Shown: positions 1 through 8,598 of the stretch, one piece after another
How positions within the stretch are numbered: position 1 is the first letter of the stretch
Layout: each line of letters starts with the position of its first letter
Source: Bin75 sp965212135
GTDB lineage: Bacteria > Nitrospirota > Nitrospiria > Nitrospirales > UBA8639
Direction: 5' to 3'
Assembly: GCA_965212135.1 (NCBI GenBank)
Contig: OZ243044.1
Span: 1,922,001-1,986,000, forward strand
DNA length: 64,000 nt
Translations under genes and position numbers: made by a program
The notes under the pieces: generated by a model
Database searches by the model: none
What the model saw: the letters and a program-made list of their open reading frames with translations, nothing else
What the model was told of the DNA's origin: nothing

Positions 1-2
1 GT

Positions 3-503
3 CCGGCGGTGGAAACCGGCGAGCGGCTGGGATTTCTGCCGGGCGACCTGCTTGCCAAGGTGCACCCGTATCTTCATCCGTTGTATGATGCCCTGTATGC
101 CATGATGGACGTGGACCGGGCGAATCGCCTGATTGAGCGCGGGGACATCGAAATCGCGCCCCTGGCGTTCATGCGGGGCCGAACCTTCAGCGACGCTTTT
201 GTGATTTTGGATGAAGCGCAGAACGCCACGGCGGAGCAAATGAAAATGTTTCTCACGCGGTTGGGCTTTCATACCAAAGCCGTGGTGACGGGCGACGTGA
301 CGCAGGTTGACCTGCCGCCCGGCCGTCCTTCGGGATTAATTCAGATTTCCGAAGTCCTGCGAAACGTGAGCGGCATCAAATTCGTGTATTTCCAGACCGG
401 CGACGTGGTCCGGCATCGGTTGGTGCGGGAGATCATCAATGCCTACAACCGGCATGAAAACGGAACGGGCAAAGGCGCGGCGTCTCAAACAACGGATGAG
501 TGA
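3..503 (+). CDS. phoH: PhoH-family ATPase, C-terminal part (cut by window edge)
   Basis: The reading frame is open from the window edge, so only the last 166 or so residues are present and the P-loop lies outside. The visible part carries the PhoH signature GFLPGDL followed by a PYLHPLYDAL stretch, then the Walker B region VILDEAQNAT and the conserved GDVTQVDLP loop. PhoH proteins are cytoplasmic ATPases related to the helicase core and are linked to RNA metabolism. The gene lies 84 bp upstream of ybeY, the usual pairing in bacteria, which supports a shared operon in ribosome and RNA quality control. Confidence 0.93.
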   Translation, partial: PAVETGERLGFLPGDLLAKVHPYLHPLYDALYAMMDVDRANRLIERGDIEIAPLAFMRGRTFSDAFVILDEAQNATAEQMKMFLTRLGFHTKAVVTGDVTQVDLPPGRPSGLIQISEVLRNVSGIKFVYFQTGDVVRHRLVREIINAYNRHENGTGKGAASQTTDE

Positions 504-587
504 CCGCGGCGGACGACGTGCCGGCCTCGCGCCTGTTTTCGGTCCGGCTGAACCGTTGACTTCCCCGATTCCGTTGGTGATCGCTTC

Positions 588-1043
588 GTGTCCATTCTTA
601 TTCGTTGTCAACTAACACGAACGTCGGTGCGCCGGCGAACGCTTTGCCGCGTCGCCCTGGCGCTTCTGGAACGGCTTGGCCGGGCCGATGCCGACGTCGG
701 CATCGGTTTCATCGGGGATACGCGGATGCGGCGGTTGAATCACACGTATCGCAAGCAGAATCGCACCACGGACGTCTTGGCGTTTACCTATCGGGCCGTT
801 CGGCCCGGCCCGCGCCCCCTTCTGGGGGACGTGGTGATTTCAATGCCCGCGGCTCGGCGCCAGGCCGGCGCGGCGAAACATTCCCTGGACGAAGCAGTGC
901 TGCGATTGCTGATTCATGGCGTGTTGCACCTGGCCGGCTACGACCATGAGCGCGGCGAGCGGCGGGCCCGGCTCATGCGGCGAAAGGAAGCGGAGCTTCT
1001 GGCGGTGTTCACTCCCTCGCCGCGCGTGGTGGTCGAGGCGTGA
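588..1043 (+). CDS. ybeY: Endoribonuclease YbeY (rRNA maturation factor)
   Basis: This 151-residue protein ends with the YbeY zinc site HGVLHLAGYDHE, in which three histidines bind the metal. The conserved TDVLAF and LGDVVIS blocks lie upstream of it. YbeY is a single-strand endoribonuclease involved in 16S rRNA 3'-end maturation and 70S ribosome quality control. I use the GTG at 588 as start; the length matches the family. It follows phoH, and its stop codon overlaps an in-frame GTG of the next open frame, so read-through coupling to the M1 peptidase is possible. Confidence 0.93.
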   Translation: MSILIRCQLTRTSVRRRTLCRVALALLERLGRADADVGIGFIGDTRMRRLNHTYRKQNRTTDVLAFTYRAVRPGPRPLLGDVVISMPAARRQAGAAKHSLDEAVLRLLIHGVLHLAGYDHERGERRARLMRRKEAELLAVFTPSPRVVVEA

Positions 1044-1132
1044 AAGGCGCGGCCCTTCAACGGCTTGCGGGCGTTCCGCCATTCGCGCGTTTTCGCCGCC
1101 GCCCTCCCGGAAGGCGAAGGCTCGTGACTCGC

Positions 1133-3280
1133 ATGGGCATGACGGCGCCGGGCATCTGGGGAATCAGCGTCTTCCTGATGAGCCTGACCGCGCACGCCGC
1201 CGACTTCACGATTCAGCATCATGATTTGCGGGTTGAATTACGCCCCGGCGATCACGCGCTCATCGCGCGGGACACCATCCGGTTGGCCGGTCGTCCCGGC
1301 GCCGGGCGGGTGGTGCGCGTGCGATTAAACCCGGCGTTGACCATTGACGACGTTGCGTTGGCGGCGGGCGCATCGCCGTTTGAGGCGGCGGACTGGTATC
1401 CGGTCAAAGACCGGCGGGTGGCGTCGGGCGCGCGGCGGCCCCGCGCCATCGCCATTCGGCTGCCGAAGTCGGCCCATGCCTCCGGCGCCGTGCGCGTGCG
1501 GGTGTCCTATCGCGGGCACATTCGTGACGCGCCGACGGCCTCGCCCGGCCTGCGCTTTGTGCGTCCCGACCGCACCACGGGATACATTGGCGACGAGGGC
1601 GTGTATCTGACGTCGGAAACCGCCTGGTATCCCGATATTCCCGGGTCGTTCGCCACGTTTCACGTCGCGGTGACCGCGCCGGCGGGGTGGAGAACCGTGA
1701 CGCACGGTCGGGAAGTCTCCTTCGTGCGGGATGGAGCCGTGACGAAGTCCGAGTGGCGCGTGCGGGCCAAAACCGAAGCGTTGACGCTGGCGGCGAACCG
1801 ATTCGTCAAGCACGCGGTGCAGTGGAACGGCATTGAAATCGCGACGTATCTCTTGCCGGAGAATGCGCGGCTGTCCGACCGGTACGTGAACGCCACGGTG
1901 CGGTATCTGGATTGGTACGCGCGCCTGCTCGGGCCGTATCCGTTCCCCAAATTTGCGGTGGCGGAGAATTTTTTTCCAAGCGGCATCGGGCTGCCGTCCT
2001 TCACGTTGCTGGGCGGCGCGGTGATTCGGCGGGGTTACACCCAGCCTTATTCCCTGGGGCATGAGATTGTGCATTCCTGGTTCGGGAACTCGGTGCATCA
2101 TCAGGCGGGGACGGGCAATTGGGTGGAAGGACTGACGACCTATTTGGCGAACTATTATTACGACGAACGGGTCGCGGGCGACGACAAGGCGTTGGAGCAT
2201 CGCCGGCGCATGCTCATGGAATACAGTCTGTACGTTCGGCCCGACAACGACTATCCCGTGGCGAAGTTTCACCGGAAGGAGACCCGCGTGGATAACGCGG
2301 TCGGGTATCGGAAGACCGCCATGATTTTTCATATGTTGCGGCGGCAACTGGGCGATGCGTCTTTTTTTCGCGCGCTCCGCACGGTCGTCGCCGACTACAC
2401 CGGACGGTCTGCCGCGTGGCCTCAACTCCGGCGGGTGTTTGAAACAACGTCGGGACAGGAATTGTCCTGGTTCTTTCGTCAATGGGTGGCCCTGGACGGA
2501 GCGCCTCGCCTGCGGATTGTCCGCGCGCACGTCAAACGCGATCCGCAAAGAGGCTATTGGGTGCATCTGCACGTGCGGCAACAAGGGCGGCCCTACCGGT
2601 TGCAAGTCCCCGTGGCGGTGCGGATGAAGCGGGAGCGGGAGCATCGCGTCATGGTGGACGTTCGGGGACGGGAGCAACGCCTGGCCCTGTGGGTTCCGGC
2701 CAGACCGGACCGCCTGCGGCTCGACCCGGAGTACCAGATGTTTCGGCGCGTCGCCCGCCGCGCCATGAATCCCATGCTCAATGGATGGGTGACGGCCCCG
2801 CGTCGGGCGGCGCTGTTGTCGTCCGCCATGCCGGAAACCGAACGGCAAGCCTTCAAGCCGGCGATTGACCGGATCCGGGCGCACTCCGGCGAGACGGCGT
2901 GGCTGGATGAACGAACCACGGCGATTGGGGCGCGGTCGGTGCTGGTCATGGGCCATCCCCGCACCAATCCGTGGGTTGCGACCGTCCTCCGGTGGTGCGG
3001 CCCGCGCGTCAGGTTGAGTGGGCGGGACATCACCATCGAGGGCGCCACTTACTCGGGGCCGCGCGTGGCCGTGCTCGTGACGTGCGCCAATCCCCTCCAT
3101 CCCGGACAGGTGGGAACCGTGTTCTTTGGCTTCTCCCACGAGGCCGTGCGGGGGCTTTCGCGGCTGTTGTTTTTTTATGGATGGGATAGTTATTGTGTGT
3201 TTGACGATGGACGCGTGACGGCGCGAGGGATATTTGATCCGCCGACGGATGAACTGACGGTCGCGTCCAAACGCGGCTGA
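1133..3280 (+). CDS. Divergent M1-family metallopeptidase, exported
   Basis: A 715-residue protein with a hydrophobic signal peptide ending near HAAD. It carries an M1-type zinc motif HEIVHSWFGN followed by NWVEG, whose Glu would be the third zinc ligand. The spacing between the HExxH motif and this Glu is one residue shorter than in classical M1 enzymes. The usual GAMEN exopeptidase motif is reduced to AEN in AVAENFFPSG. The C-terminal 200 residues form a separate region that I do not recognise. An upstream in-frame GTG at 1040 overlaps the ybeY stop, but the ATG at 1133 gives the better signal peptide. It probably acts as a periplasmic aminopeptidase; the substrate is unknown. Confidence 0.82.
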   Translation: MGMTAPGIWGISVFLMSLTAHAADFTIQHHDLRVELRPGDHALIARDTIRLAGRPGAGRVVRVRLNPALTIDDVALAAGASPFEAADWYPVKDRRVASGARRPRAIAIRLPKSAHASGAVRVRVSYRGHIRDAPTASPGLRFVRPDRTTGYIGDEGVYLTSETAWYPDIPGSFATFHVAVTAPAGWRTVTHGREVSFVRDGAVTKSEWRVRAKTEALTLAANRFVKHAVQWNGIEIATYLLPENARLSDRYVNATVRYLDWYARLLGPYPFPKFAVAENFFPSGIGLPSFTLLGGAVIRRGYTQPYSLGHEIVHSWFGNSVHHQAGTGNWVEGLTTYLANYYYDERVAGDDKALEHRRRMLMEYSLYVRPDNDYPVAKFHRKETRVDNAVGYRKTAMIFHMLRRQLGDASFFRALRTVVADYTGRSAAWPQLRRVFETTSGQELSWFFRQWVALDGAPRLRIVRAHVKRDPQRGYWVHLHVRQQGRPYRLQVPVAVRMKREREHRVMVDVRGREQRLALWVPARPDRLRLDPEYQMFRRVARRAMNPMLNGWVTAPRRAALLSSAMPETERQAFKPAIDRIRAHSGETAWLDERTTAIGARSVLVMGHPRTNPWVATVLRWCGPRVRLSGRDITIEGATYSGPRVAVLVTCANPLHPGQVGTVFFGFSHEAVRGLSRLLFFYGWDSYCVFDDGRVTARGIFDPPTDELTVASKRG

Positions 3281-3299
3281 ACGGGAACGGAACACCACA

Positions 3300-4397
3300 A
3301 TGCCGAACCGGTCGGAGCAACCGGCGAACATGATCCGGCTGGCGGGAGCCGCGGCGCTGGCCGGCCAGCTCCTGGCATTCGGCGCGCCGGCCGTGGCGTC
3401 GCCCGGTTCCGAAGCGGTTGAACGGCGACTGACAAACGTCCGGCAACTGACCGTCGGCGGCAAAAATGCCGAAGCCTATTTTTCCTTTGACGGGTCTCGT
3501 CTGGTTTTTCAATCAACACACGATTCGCCGGGCCGCACGGTCCGGGACTGCTATCAGATCTACGTCATGAATGTGGACGGCTCGAACGTGCGCCGGGTCA
3601 GCACGGGGTACGGCGCCGCCACCGGCGGCTATTTTTTTCCCGGCGGGCGGCGGGTCCTGTATGCCTCAACCCATTTGACCGGCCTGCACTGTCCGCCCGG
3701 GCCGTCGCGAGGCCCCCGCTCTCGCCGGGCGCTGCATGACTACGAACTGTTTTCCGTGCGCCTGGACGGCCGCGAACTTCAGCGCCTCACGTTTTCGCCG
3801 GGATACGACGCCGAGGCCACGGTCGCGCCGGACGGGAAACGCATCGTGTTTACGTCGGTTCGGGACGGCGACGTTGATCTGTATTCAATGCAGACCGACG
3901 GCACCGGCCTCAAGCGGCTGACCGACGCCGTTGGCTACGACGGCGGCGCGTTTTACTCGCCGGACAGCAAACGGATTGTGTATCGCGCGCGGCATCCCGC
4001 CACCGAGGATGAGCGCGAGGCGTATCAAACGTTGCTGGGCCGGAATCTGGTGGAAGCGGGAAATTTGGAAATCTTTGTGATGAACGCCGACGGGTCGGGC
4101 CAACGTCGGGTCACCGGGAACGGGGCCTCAAACGTCGCTCCCTTTTTCCATCCCGACGGCCGCCGGATTCTTTTTTCATCAAACGGGACGCAAGCGGCGC
4201 CGGTGAACGGTCGGCCCGCGTTCCATCTCTATATGGTGAACGACGACGGGACCGGGCTGGAACAACTCACCGTTGAAGGGCGTTTTAACAGTTTTCCCAT
4301 GATGTCCCCCGACGGCACACGGCTGGCGTGGATTTCCGACCGCCATGCAACGGAACCGGACGAGTATAACGTGTTCCTCGCCGAGTGGGTTCCCTGA
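3300..4397 (+). CDS. TolB-like WD40/PD40 beta-propeller protein, exported
   Basis: This 365-residue protein has a signal-peptide-like N-terminus (a hydrophobic stretch ending near PAVASPG). It then shows about six PD40 propeller blades, recognisable by repeats such as SFDGSRLVF, APDGKRIVF, SPDSKRIVY, HPDGRRILF and SPDGTRLAW. The blade core DVDLYSMQTDGTGLKRLT is typical of TolB-type propellers. It starts 19 bp after the M1 peptidase, suggesting co-transcription. It lacks the TolB N-terminal domain, so a Tol-Pal role is unlikely; these proteins are generally assigned only as periplasmic propellers. An ATG at 3330 is an alternative start. Confidence 0.82.
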   Translation: MPNRSEQPANMIRLAGAAALAGQLLAFGAPAVASPGSEAVERRLTNVRQLTVGGKNAEAYFSFDGSRLVFQSTHDSPGRTVRDCYQIYVMNVDGSNVRRVSTGYGAATGGYFFPGGRRVLYASTHLTGLHCPPGPSRGPRSRRALHDYELFSVRLDGRELQRLTFSPGYDAEATVAPDGKRIVFTSVRDGDVDLYSMQTDGTGLKRLTDAVGYDGGAFYSPDSKRIVYRARHPATEDEREAYQTLLGRNLVEAGNLEIFVMNADGSGQRRVTGNGASNVAPFFHPDGRRILFSSNGTQAAPVNGRPAFHLYMVNDDGTGLEQLTVEGRFNSFPMMSPDGTRLAWISDRHATEPDEYNVFLAEWVP

Positions 4398-4450
4398 CAA
4401 ATCCCGCCCGAACCACCCGCCTTCTTTCCTGGACGGCATCCGGAGGCCGC

Positions 4451-5506
4451 ATGTTTCGAGTCAAAGCCTTCAGCGCGGCGATCCTCTCCGCCGGGACCGG
4501 GCTTGCCTGTCTGGCCCTGCTGGCCCAACTGGATTTTCAGGCTGTCCTGTTGATTCGGTCCCTGCATTCCCCGTTCGTGGAACGCCTCGGAAACATCGGC
4601 AATCGGCTGGGAGACGAGATCACGTTGCTGGCCCTGTGCGCCGGGTTGTGGGGCGTCGGCTGGATCCGGCGGAGCCGGACGTGGCGACAGGCGGGGTTGG
4701 ACGCGCTGGTCGGGCACGCGCTGGCGGGAATCGCCGCGCAAATCCTCAAACATCTTATCGGACGCCCCCGTCCGCGTTTCGCGCATCAAGATGCGTTTGA
4801 ACATGGCCCTTCCCTGCAAGGCGGGCTTGATGCGTTTCCATCCGGCCATACCGCAGTTTCGTTTGCCGTGGTGGCCGTGCTGGCCCGTTATTTCCCCGCG
4901 TGGATATGGGCGTGGTACGGCGGAGCCGTCTTTGTCGGCTTGAGCCGTTTTTTTCGGGGGTCCCACTTTCCCACGGACGTGCTGGGCGGCGCGGTGCTGG
5001 GTTTTCTGATCGGCTACGTCTGGGCGCGCCCCCTGGGGGAATGGCGGCGGCACGCGGTGCGGGCGTTGCCGCTCACCCTCCCGTTTGTGGTGGGCGGGTG
5101 TGCGATTGTCTGGAGTGCGTTCAGCGCGCCGGTCCAAAGCGGCGCGGCGGCGGCCATGTTCTGGACGGGGCTGCTGTTGTGTGCGGGAGGGATGGGCGCC
5201 CGGTGGTTTTTGGTCTGGCAAGGGCATGGGTCGGCGGGATTCCGGACAAGCCCGTCCGCCCGTCAAGCGGTTCCCCGGCCCGTGTACGCCAATCTTGTGA
5301 TCGTGCTGGGGCTGGCCGTCAGTCTTCAGACATGGTGGATCGTCGCGGCGACTCTGACGGCCTGCGTTGCGTGGTGGATCATGGCACAACTGGACCCGCA
5401 CCCGCCGGATGCCCCGCTGGTGTCGCGCGAAGTCCGGCTCACGGGGTTATGGGCGCTGTTGCTGGCGGTCGTCCAGAGTCTGCACGGCGTCGCGCCGTTG
5501 CGTTAG
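4451..5506 (+). CDS. PAP2-superfamily membrane phosphatase
   Basis: A 351-residue integral membrane protein with the three PAP2 phosphatase motifs in order: KHLIGRPRPR, PSGHT, and SRFFRGSHFPTDVLGG with its catalytic His. Several further hydrophobic segments follow in the C-terminal third. Such enzymes dephosphorylate lipid phosphates such as undecaprenyl diphosphate or phosphatidylglycerol phosphate in the inner membrane. The ATG at 4451 is preceded by GGAGG; an earlier in-frame start at 4385 overlaps the previous gene and has no membrane signal. The 3' end overlaps the convergent ArnT-like gene by 60 bp, an unusual tail-to-tail overlap. Confidence 0.88.
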   Translation: MFRVKAFSAAILSAGTGLACLALLAQLDFQAVLLIRSLHSPFVERLGNIGNRLGDEITLLALCAGLWGVGWIRRSRTWRQAGLDALVGHALAGIAAQILKHLIGRPRPRFAHQDAFEHGPSLQGGLDAFPSGHTAVSFAVVAVLARYFPAWIWAWYGGAVFVGLSRFFRGSHFPTDVLGGAVLGFLIGYVWARPLGEWRRHAVRALPLTLPFVVGGCAIVWSAFSAPVQSGAAAAMFWTGLLLCAGGMGARWFLVWQGHGSAGFRTSPSARQAVPRPVYANLVIVLGLAVSLQTWWIVAATLTACVAWWIMAQLDPHPPDAPLVSREVRLTGLWALLLAVVQSLHGVAPLR

Positions 5507-7228
5507 CGGGGTCAACCGCGGCTGTCCCGAATGCAGACCGCTCACCGGGTCGCTGGACAGGAGGACAAAGCCGTACCGCCGGAGGACCGGCGGGAACGAA
5601 GAAATGGGCGCGGGCAGCCGTTTGTGAAGACGGGATTGCAGGATGATCATGACGCGGCCGTTCTGTGCAAGGTGCGGAGCAAACTTTCCGTCTTCACCGG
5701 GATTGATGTGGTGGACCCGGTGTTTCGCATAAAACGATAACGACGGCAGTCGGCGTCCAAAATGAATCAGCCTGTCATCCGGGCCGAGATTGACCCCGGC
5801 GATGGTCGCCAGTTCCTGGGGCGGATTGATGAAATAGCGTCCGAAGCGCGGCAAGGCAAACAGGATCACGATGAGCAGGAGCGTTCCCATCATCCCCGCC
5901 AACGCCCAGAAGGCTTGAGGCCGCCGGGCTTCCTTTCGGATCAGATGCCGAAAGACCGCCACTCCCAGCAACACGACCACGCCCGCCGCAACCGGCACGG
6001 GTCCGACGCCGACCTGTCCGGCGGCCGGAAAGTCCGCCGCGATGGTGTGCCGCAGGCTTGCGTACACGAGCGGGAGCGAGACCAGAAGCCCGCTGAGCAG
6101 GTAGCCCGTGACGAGGACGATGCGCGTCGAGGCTGTCAGTCCGGCGGGGGACGCCTGCGCGAAGAAACGGGACCAGAGGGCGGCCACCAGCAGCGCGGCC
6201 GGCGGATACAGCGGCAGGACGTAGTGGGGAAGCCGGGTGGCGGAGAGGGTGAAAAACAGGAAGAGACCGGCCGCCCACACCGCGCAGAAGAACACCACCC
6301 TCTGTTCGTCGCCCGCCCCCGTGGTTCCCGTCCGGAACGACCGCCATTCCTTCAGCGCGTGAACGAGGGCCGACGGGAGAAACCCGCTCCACGGGAAAAA
6401 TCCGAGCAGGAGGATGGGGAGATAAAACAGGAGCGTCCCGCCGTGGCCTTCCATGGGGTTCGCAAATCGTCCGGTCGTATTGGCCTGGACCGCGACGGCA
6501 TAGTCTGCGTCATGGATGGCAAACATGGCGAGGTACCAGGGGGCGGCAATGAGGACGCAGACGGCCCAGCCGAGCAGCGGCCGGCCGGTGGCGAAATAGG
6601 CTCTCCATTGACGCGTGAGGGTCAGATACGGCACGACGCCGAGCAGGGGAATGAGAAGGCCCACCGGCCCTTTGGCCAGCATGGCCAGCGCCATGCCGAT
6701 GTAAAACAGCCACAAAAAACGCCGGTCGCGGCCCGTGCCGTGAAAGCCCAGCCAGAAGCCGTACGCGGCCAGCGTGGTAAAGAAGACCAGGGCCGGGTCG
6801 GTCAGAACCATGCGGTGAATACCCGTGAATTCCACGTTCAGCAGCAGCACGAGCGACCCGCAGAGCGCGGCGGCCGGTCCAAACGTCCGATGCAGAAAGA
6901 GGTACTGGAGCAACAGCAGCGCGAGTCCGAACGCGGCGGACGGCAGCCGGGCCGTGAAGTCGTGGACGCCGAACAGGGCATAGGCGCCGCCGGTGATCCA
7001 GTACGTGAACGCCGGTTTGGCGTAGCGCGGCTCACCGTTCAGCGTGGGAGAAATCCAGTCCCCCGTGGCCAGCATTTCGCGCGCGGCTTCCGCGTTGCTG
7101 CCTTCGTCGCGGTCGGTGAGGCCCATGTCGCCAAGCCCGGTCACGAGCAACAGACAGCCGCAGACGAACAGCAGCAGCAGATGGAGGGTGCGCGTGGAAA
7201 ACGGCGTGGCGTCCGTGTCAACCGGCAT
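5447..7228 (-). CDS. ArnT-like glycosyltransferase (GT39/GT83 family)
   Basis: A 593-residue polytopic membrane protein. The first periplasmic loop has the family signature TDRDEG..AEAAREML.TGDW followed by LNGEPRYAKP, where the acidic pair is the catalytic centre of ArnT/PMT-type transferases. About twelve hydrophobic segments follow. These enzymes move a sugar from a polyprenyl phosphate carrier onto lipid A or protein outside the inner membrane. The two genes upstream on the same strand encode a LAB_N membrane protein and a GT2 polyprenyl-phosphate sugar synthase, fitting one pathway. The acceptor cannot be read from the sequence. It overlaps the PAP2 gene tail-to-tail. Confidence 0.88.
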   Translation of the reverse strand: MPVDTDATPFSTRTLHLLLLFVCGCLLLVTGLGDMGLTDRDEGSNAEAAREMLATGDWISPTLNGEPRYAKPAFTYWITGGAYALFGVHDFTARLPSAAFGLALLLLQYLFLHRTFGPAAALCGSLVLLLNVEFTGIHRMVLTDPALVFFTTLAAYGFWLGFHGTGRDRRFLWLFYIGMALAMLAKGPVGLLIPLLGVVPYLTLTRQWRAYFATGRPLLGWAVCVLIAAPWYLAMFAIHDADYAVAVQANTTGRFANPMEGHGGTLLFYLPILLLGFFPWSGFLPSALVHALKEWRSFRTGTTGAGDEQRVVFFCAVWAAGLFLFFTLSATRLPHYVLPLYPPAALLVAALWSRFFAQASPAGLTASTRIVLVTGYLLSGLLVSLPLVYASLRHTIAADFPAAGQVGVGPVPVAAGVVVLLGVAVFRHLIRKEARRPQAFWALAGMMGTLLLIVILFALPRFGRYFINPPQELATIAGVNLGPDDRLIHFGRRLPSLSFYAKHRVHHINPGEDGKFAPHLAQNGRVMIILQSRLHKRLPAPISSFPPVLRRYGFVLLSSDPVSGLHSGQPRLTPLTQRRDAVQTLDDRQQQRP

Positions 7229-7235
7229 GGCGGAA

Positions 7236-7556
7236 TCAGTCGCGGGTGCGCGTGCGGTTGGCGTGAATCAGCATCAGATTACGCAGATACACGAACGAGC
7301 CGATGCCTTGTCCGGCGATAAACACCGGGTCGCGCCGATAGACGGCGTAGGACAGCACAATCAGGCCGCCGGCCAGGCTCATGTACCAGAACGCCAGAGG
7401 CATTTGACTGGCGGCGTGCCGTTCGGACGCGATCCACTGAATAATCCAGCGGGAAAAAAACAGGCTTTGTCCCAGAAAGCCGACGCCCAGCCAGGCGAGT
7501 TCCCCCGGCGTCAGATTGGCGAGATACGCGCCCATGCCGGACAGGAGCGCGTTCAT
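7236..7556 (-). CDS. LAB_N domain small membrane protein (lipid-A-disaccharide synthase N-terminal-like)
   Basis: A 106-residue protein with the LAB_N signature: GFLGQSLFFSRWIIQWIASE, then QMPLAFWYMSLAGG and YRRDPVFIAGQ with RNLMLI. It has about three transmembrane helices. Stand-alone LAB_N proteins are commonly found beside GT2 and ArnT-like genes and are suspected to help flip or handle polyprenyl-phosphate sugars, but their function is unproven. It ends 7 bp before the ArnT-like gene start. The open frame extends to an ATG at 7589, adding 11 residues; neither start has a convincing ribosome binding site. Confidence 0.85.
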   Translation of the reverse strand: MNALLSGMGAYLANLTPGELAWLGVGFLGQSLFFSRWIIQWIASERHAASQMPLAFWYMSLAGGLIVLSYAVYRRDPVFIAGQGIGSFVYLRNLMLIHANRTRTRD

Positions 7557-7644
7557 CGTGCGAGACAACGGCCGCGAAGGGCGCGGCATGGCGCGGGGGC
7601 GGGCGTCCCGTCCTTCCCGGTGAAACGGGTTGTGCCGGTGCGAG

Positions 7645-8409
7645 TCATTGCGGGTCGCATGAGGCGGCGTCGGCCGGCTCGTTCACGATTTCATACCGGA
7701 AACAGCGCCGCTGCATCCATCGGACGGCCATGAGATCGTACAGGCCGGCCAGGAGGCGGTTGCCGATTCCGTATTTGGAACGCCCGTGAATGCGCGGGAA
7801 GTGGTGAACGGGGACTTCGGTCACCGAAAACCCGTGCATCCTGGCGAGTGCGGGAAAAAAACGGTGCATGTTGTGGAACAGGGGAAGCCGCTCAATCACG
7901 CGGCGCCGAAAGAGTTTGAGCGAACAGCCGGTATCGTGAATGCCGTCGCGGAGCACGGCGTTCCGAATCCGGTAGGCGAGGCGCGACGAGAGCCGCCGAA
8001 CGGCGGAGTCGAGCCGTTGCCGCCGCCGTCCGCACACAAGATCGTAATTCCTGGTCAGCGGCAGCAGGGCGGCAATGTCCGCGGGGTCGTATTGCAGATC
8101 GCCGTCCAGCGTGGCGATCAAGTCGCCGCCGGCGTGCCGAAAACCCGCGTCAAACGCCGCGGTTTGCCCGTGATTGCGGTCAAAATGAATCACTCGCACG
8201 GCCCTGGTGTCGCGGCGAATTTCATCCAGCAGCGCGGCGCTGCCATCCGTGCTGCCGTCATCCACGTACACAATCTCAAACGGGGCGAGGCGCGACTGTT
8301 CCATGTTGCCCAGGGCCGTGGTGAGTTGACGGGTCAGCGTTCGCAAGTTGTCCCGCTCATCCTTGATGGGGATCACCACGGAGAGCCAGGGTTGCGGGGC
8401 ATGCGTCAT
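7645..8409 (-). CDS. GT2 glycosyltransferase, polyprenyl-phosphate sugar synthase type
   Basis: A 254-residue soluble GT-A enzyme. It opens with LSVVIPIKDE, followed by the nucleotide-binding YVDDGSTDGS and the metal-binding DGDLQYDP motif, then GCSLKLFRR and KYGIGNRL, typical of dolichyl/undecaprenyl-phosphate mannosyltransferases and ArnC-like enzymes. It lacks the C-terminal membrane anchor of ArnC, so it is probably a peripheral enzyme loading a nucleotide sugar onto undecaprenyl phosphate. It is first in the GT2/LAB_N/GT39 set and would supply the donor for the ArnT-like enzyme. A GTG at 8469 is an alternative start, but the family normally begins close to the LSVVIP strand. Confidence 0.88.
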   Translation of the reverse strand: MTHAPQPWLSVVIPIKDERDNLRTLTRQLTTALGNMEQSRLAPFEIVYVDDGSTDGSAALLDEIRRDTRAVRVIHFDRNHGQTAAFDAGFRHAGGDLIATLDGDLQYDPADIAALLPLTRNYDLVCGRRRQRLDSAVRRLSSRLAYRIRNAVLRDGIHDTGCSLKLFRRRVIERLPLFHNMHRFFPALARMHGFSVTEVPVHHFPRIHGRSKYGIGNRLLAGLYDLMAVRWMQRRCFRYEIVNEPADAASCDPQ

Positions 8410-8598
8410 AAGCGGTGTCGGGCCGGTCTGTCGAATGTCGTGCGCGCGTGTGCCGTGCGGGATGAACACACCGGGGTGCGTGTCAACGGGGAGCCGGCGG
8501 CGCGCGCGGCGAACGCCCTCATTCTATGCAATCACGTCAAAGCGGGTCAAACCCGCTTCGCGCGAACGGGGCCCGCGACCGCGCACGGCCCGCTTCGT

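Noticed and set aside
1325..3463. 712-residue minus-strand frame opposite the M1 peptidase
   Set aside because: Shadow of two plus-strand genes; low-complexity Arg/Pro/His composition.
5762..7321. 519-residue plus-strand frame opposite the ArnT-like gene
   Set aside because: Highly charged, Arg/Gln/Gly-rich antisense shadow typical of GC-rich coding DNA; the minus strand has a clear membrane transferase.
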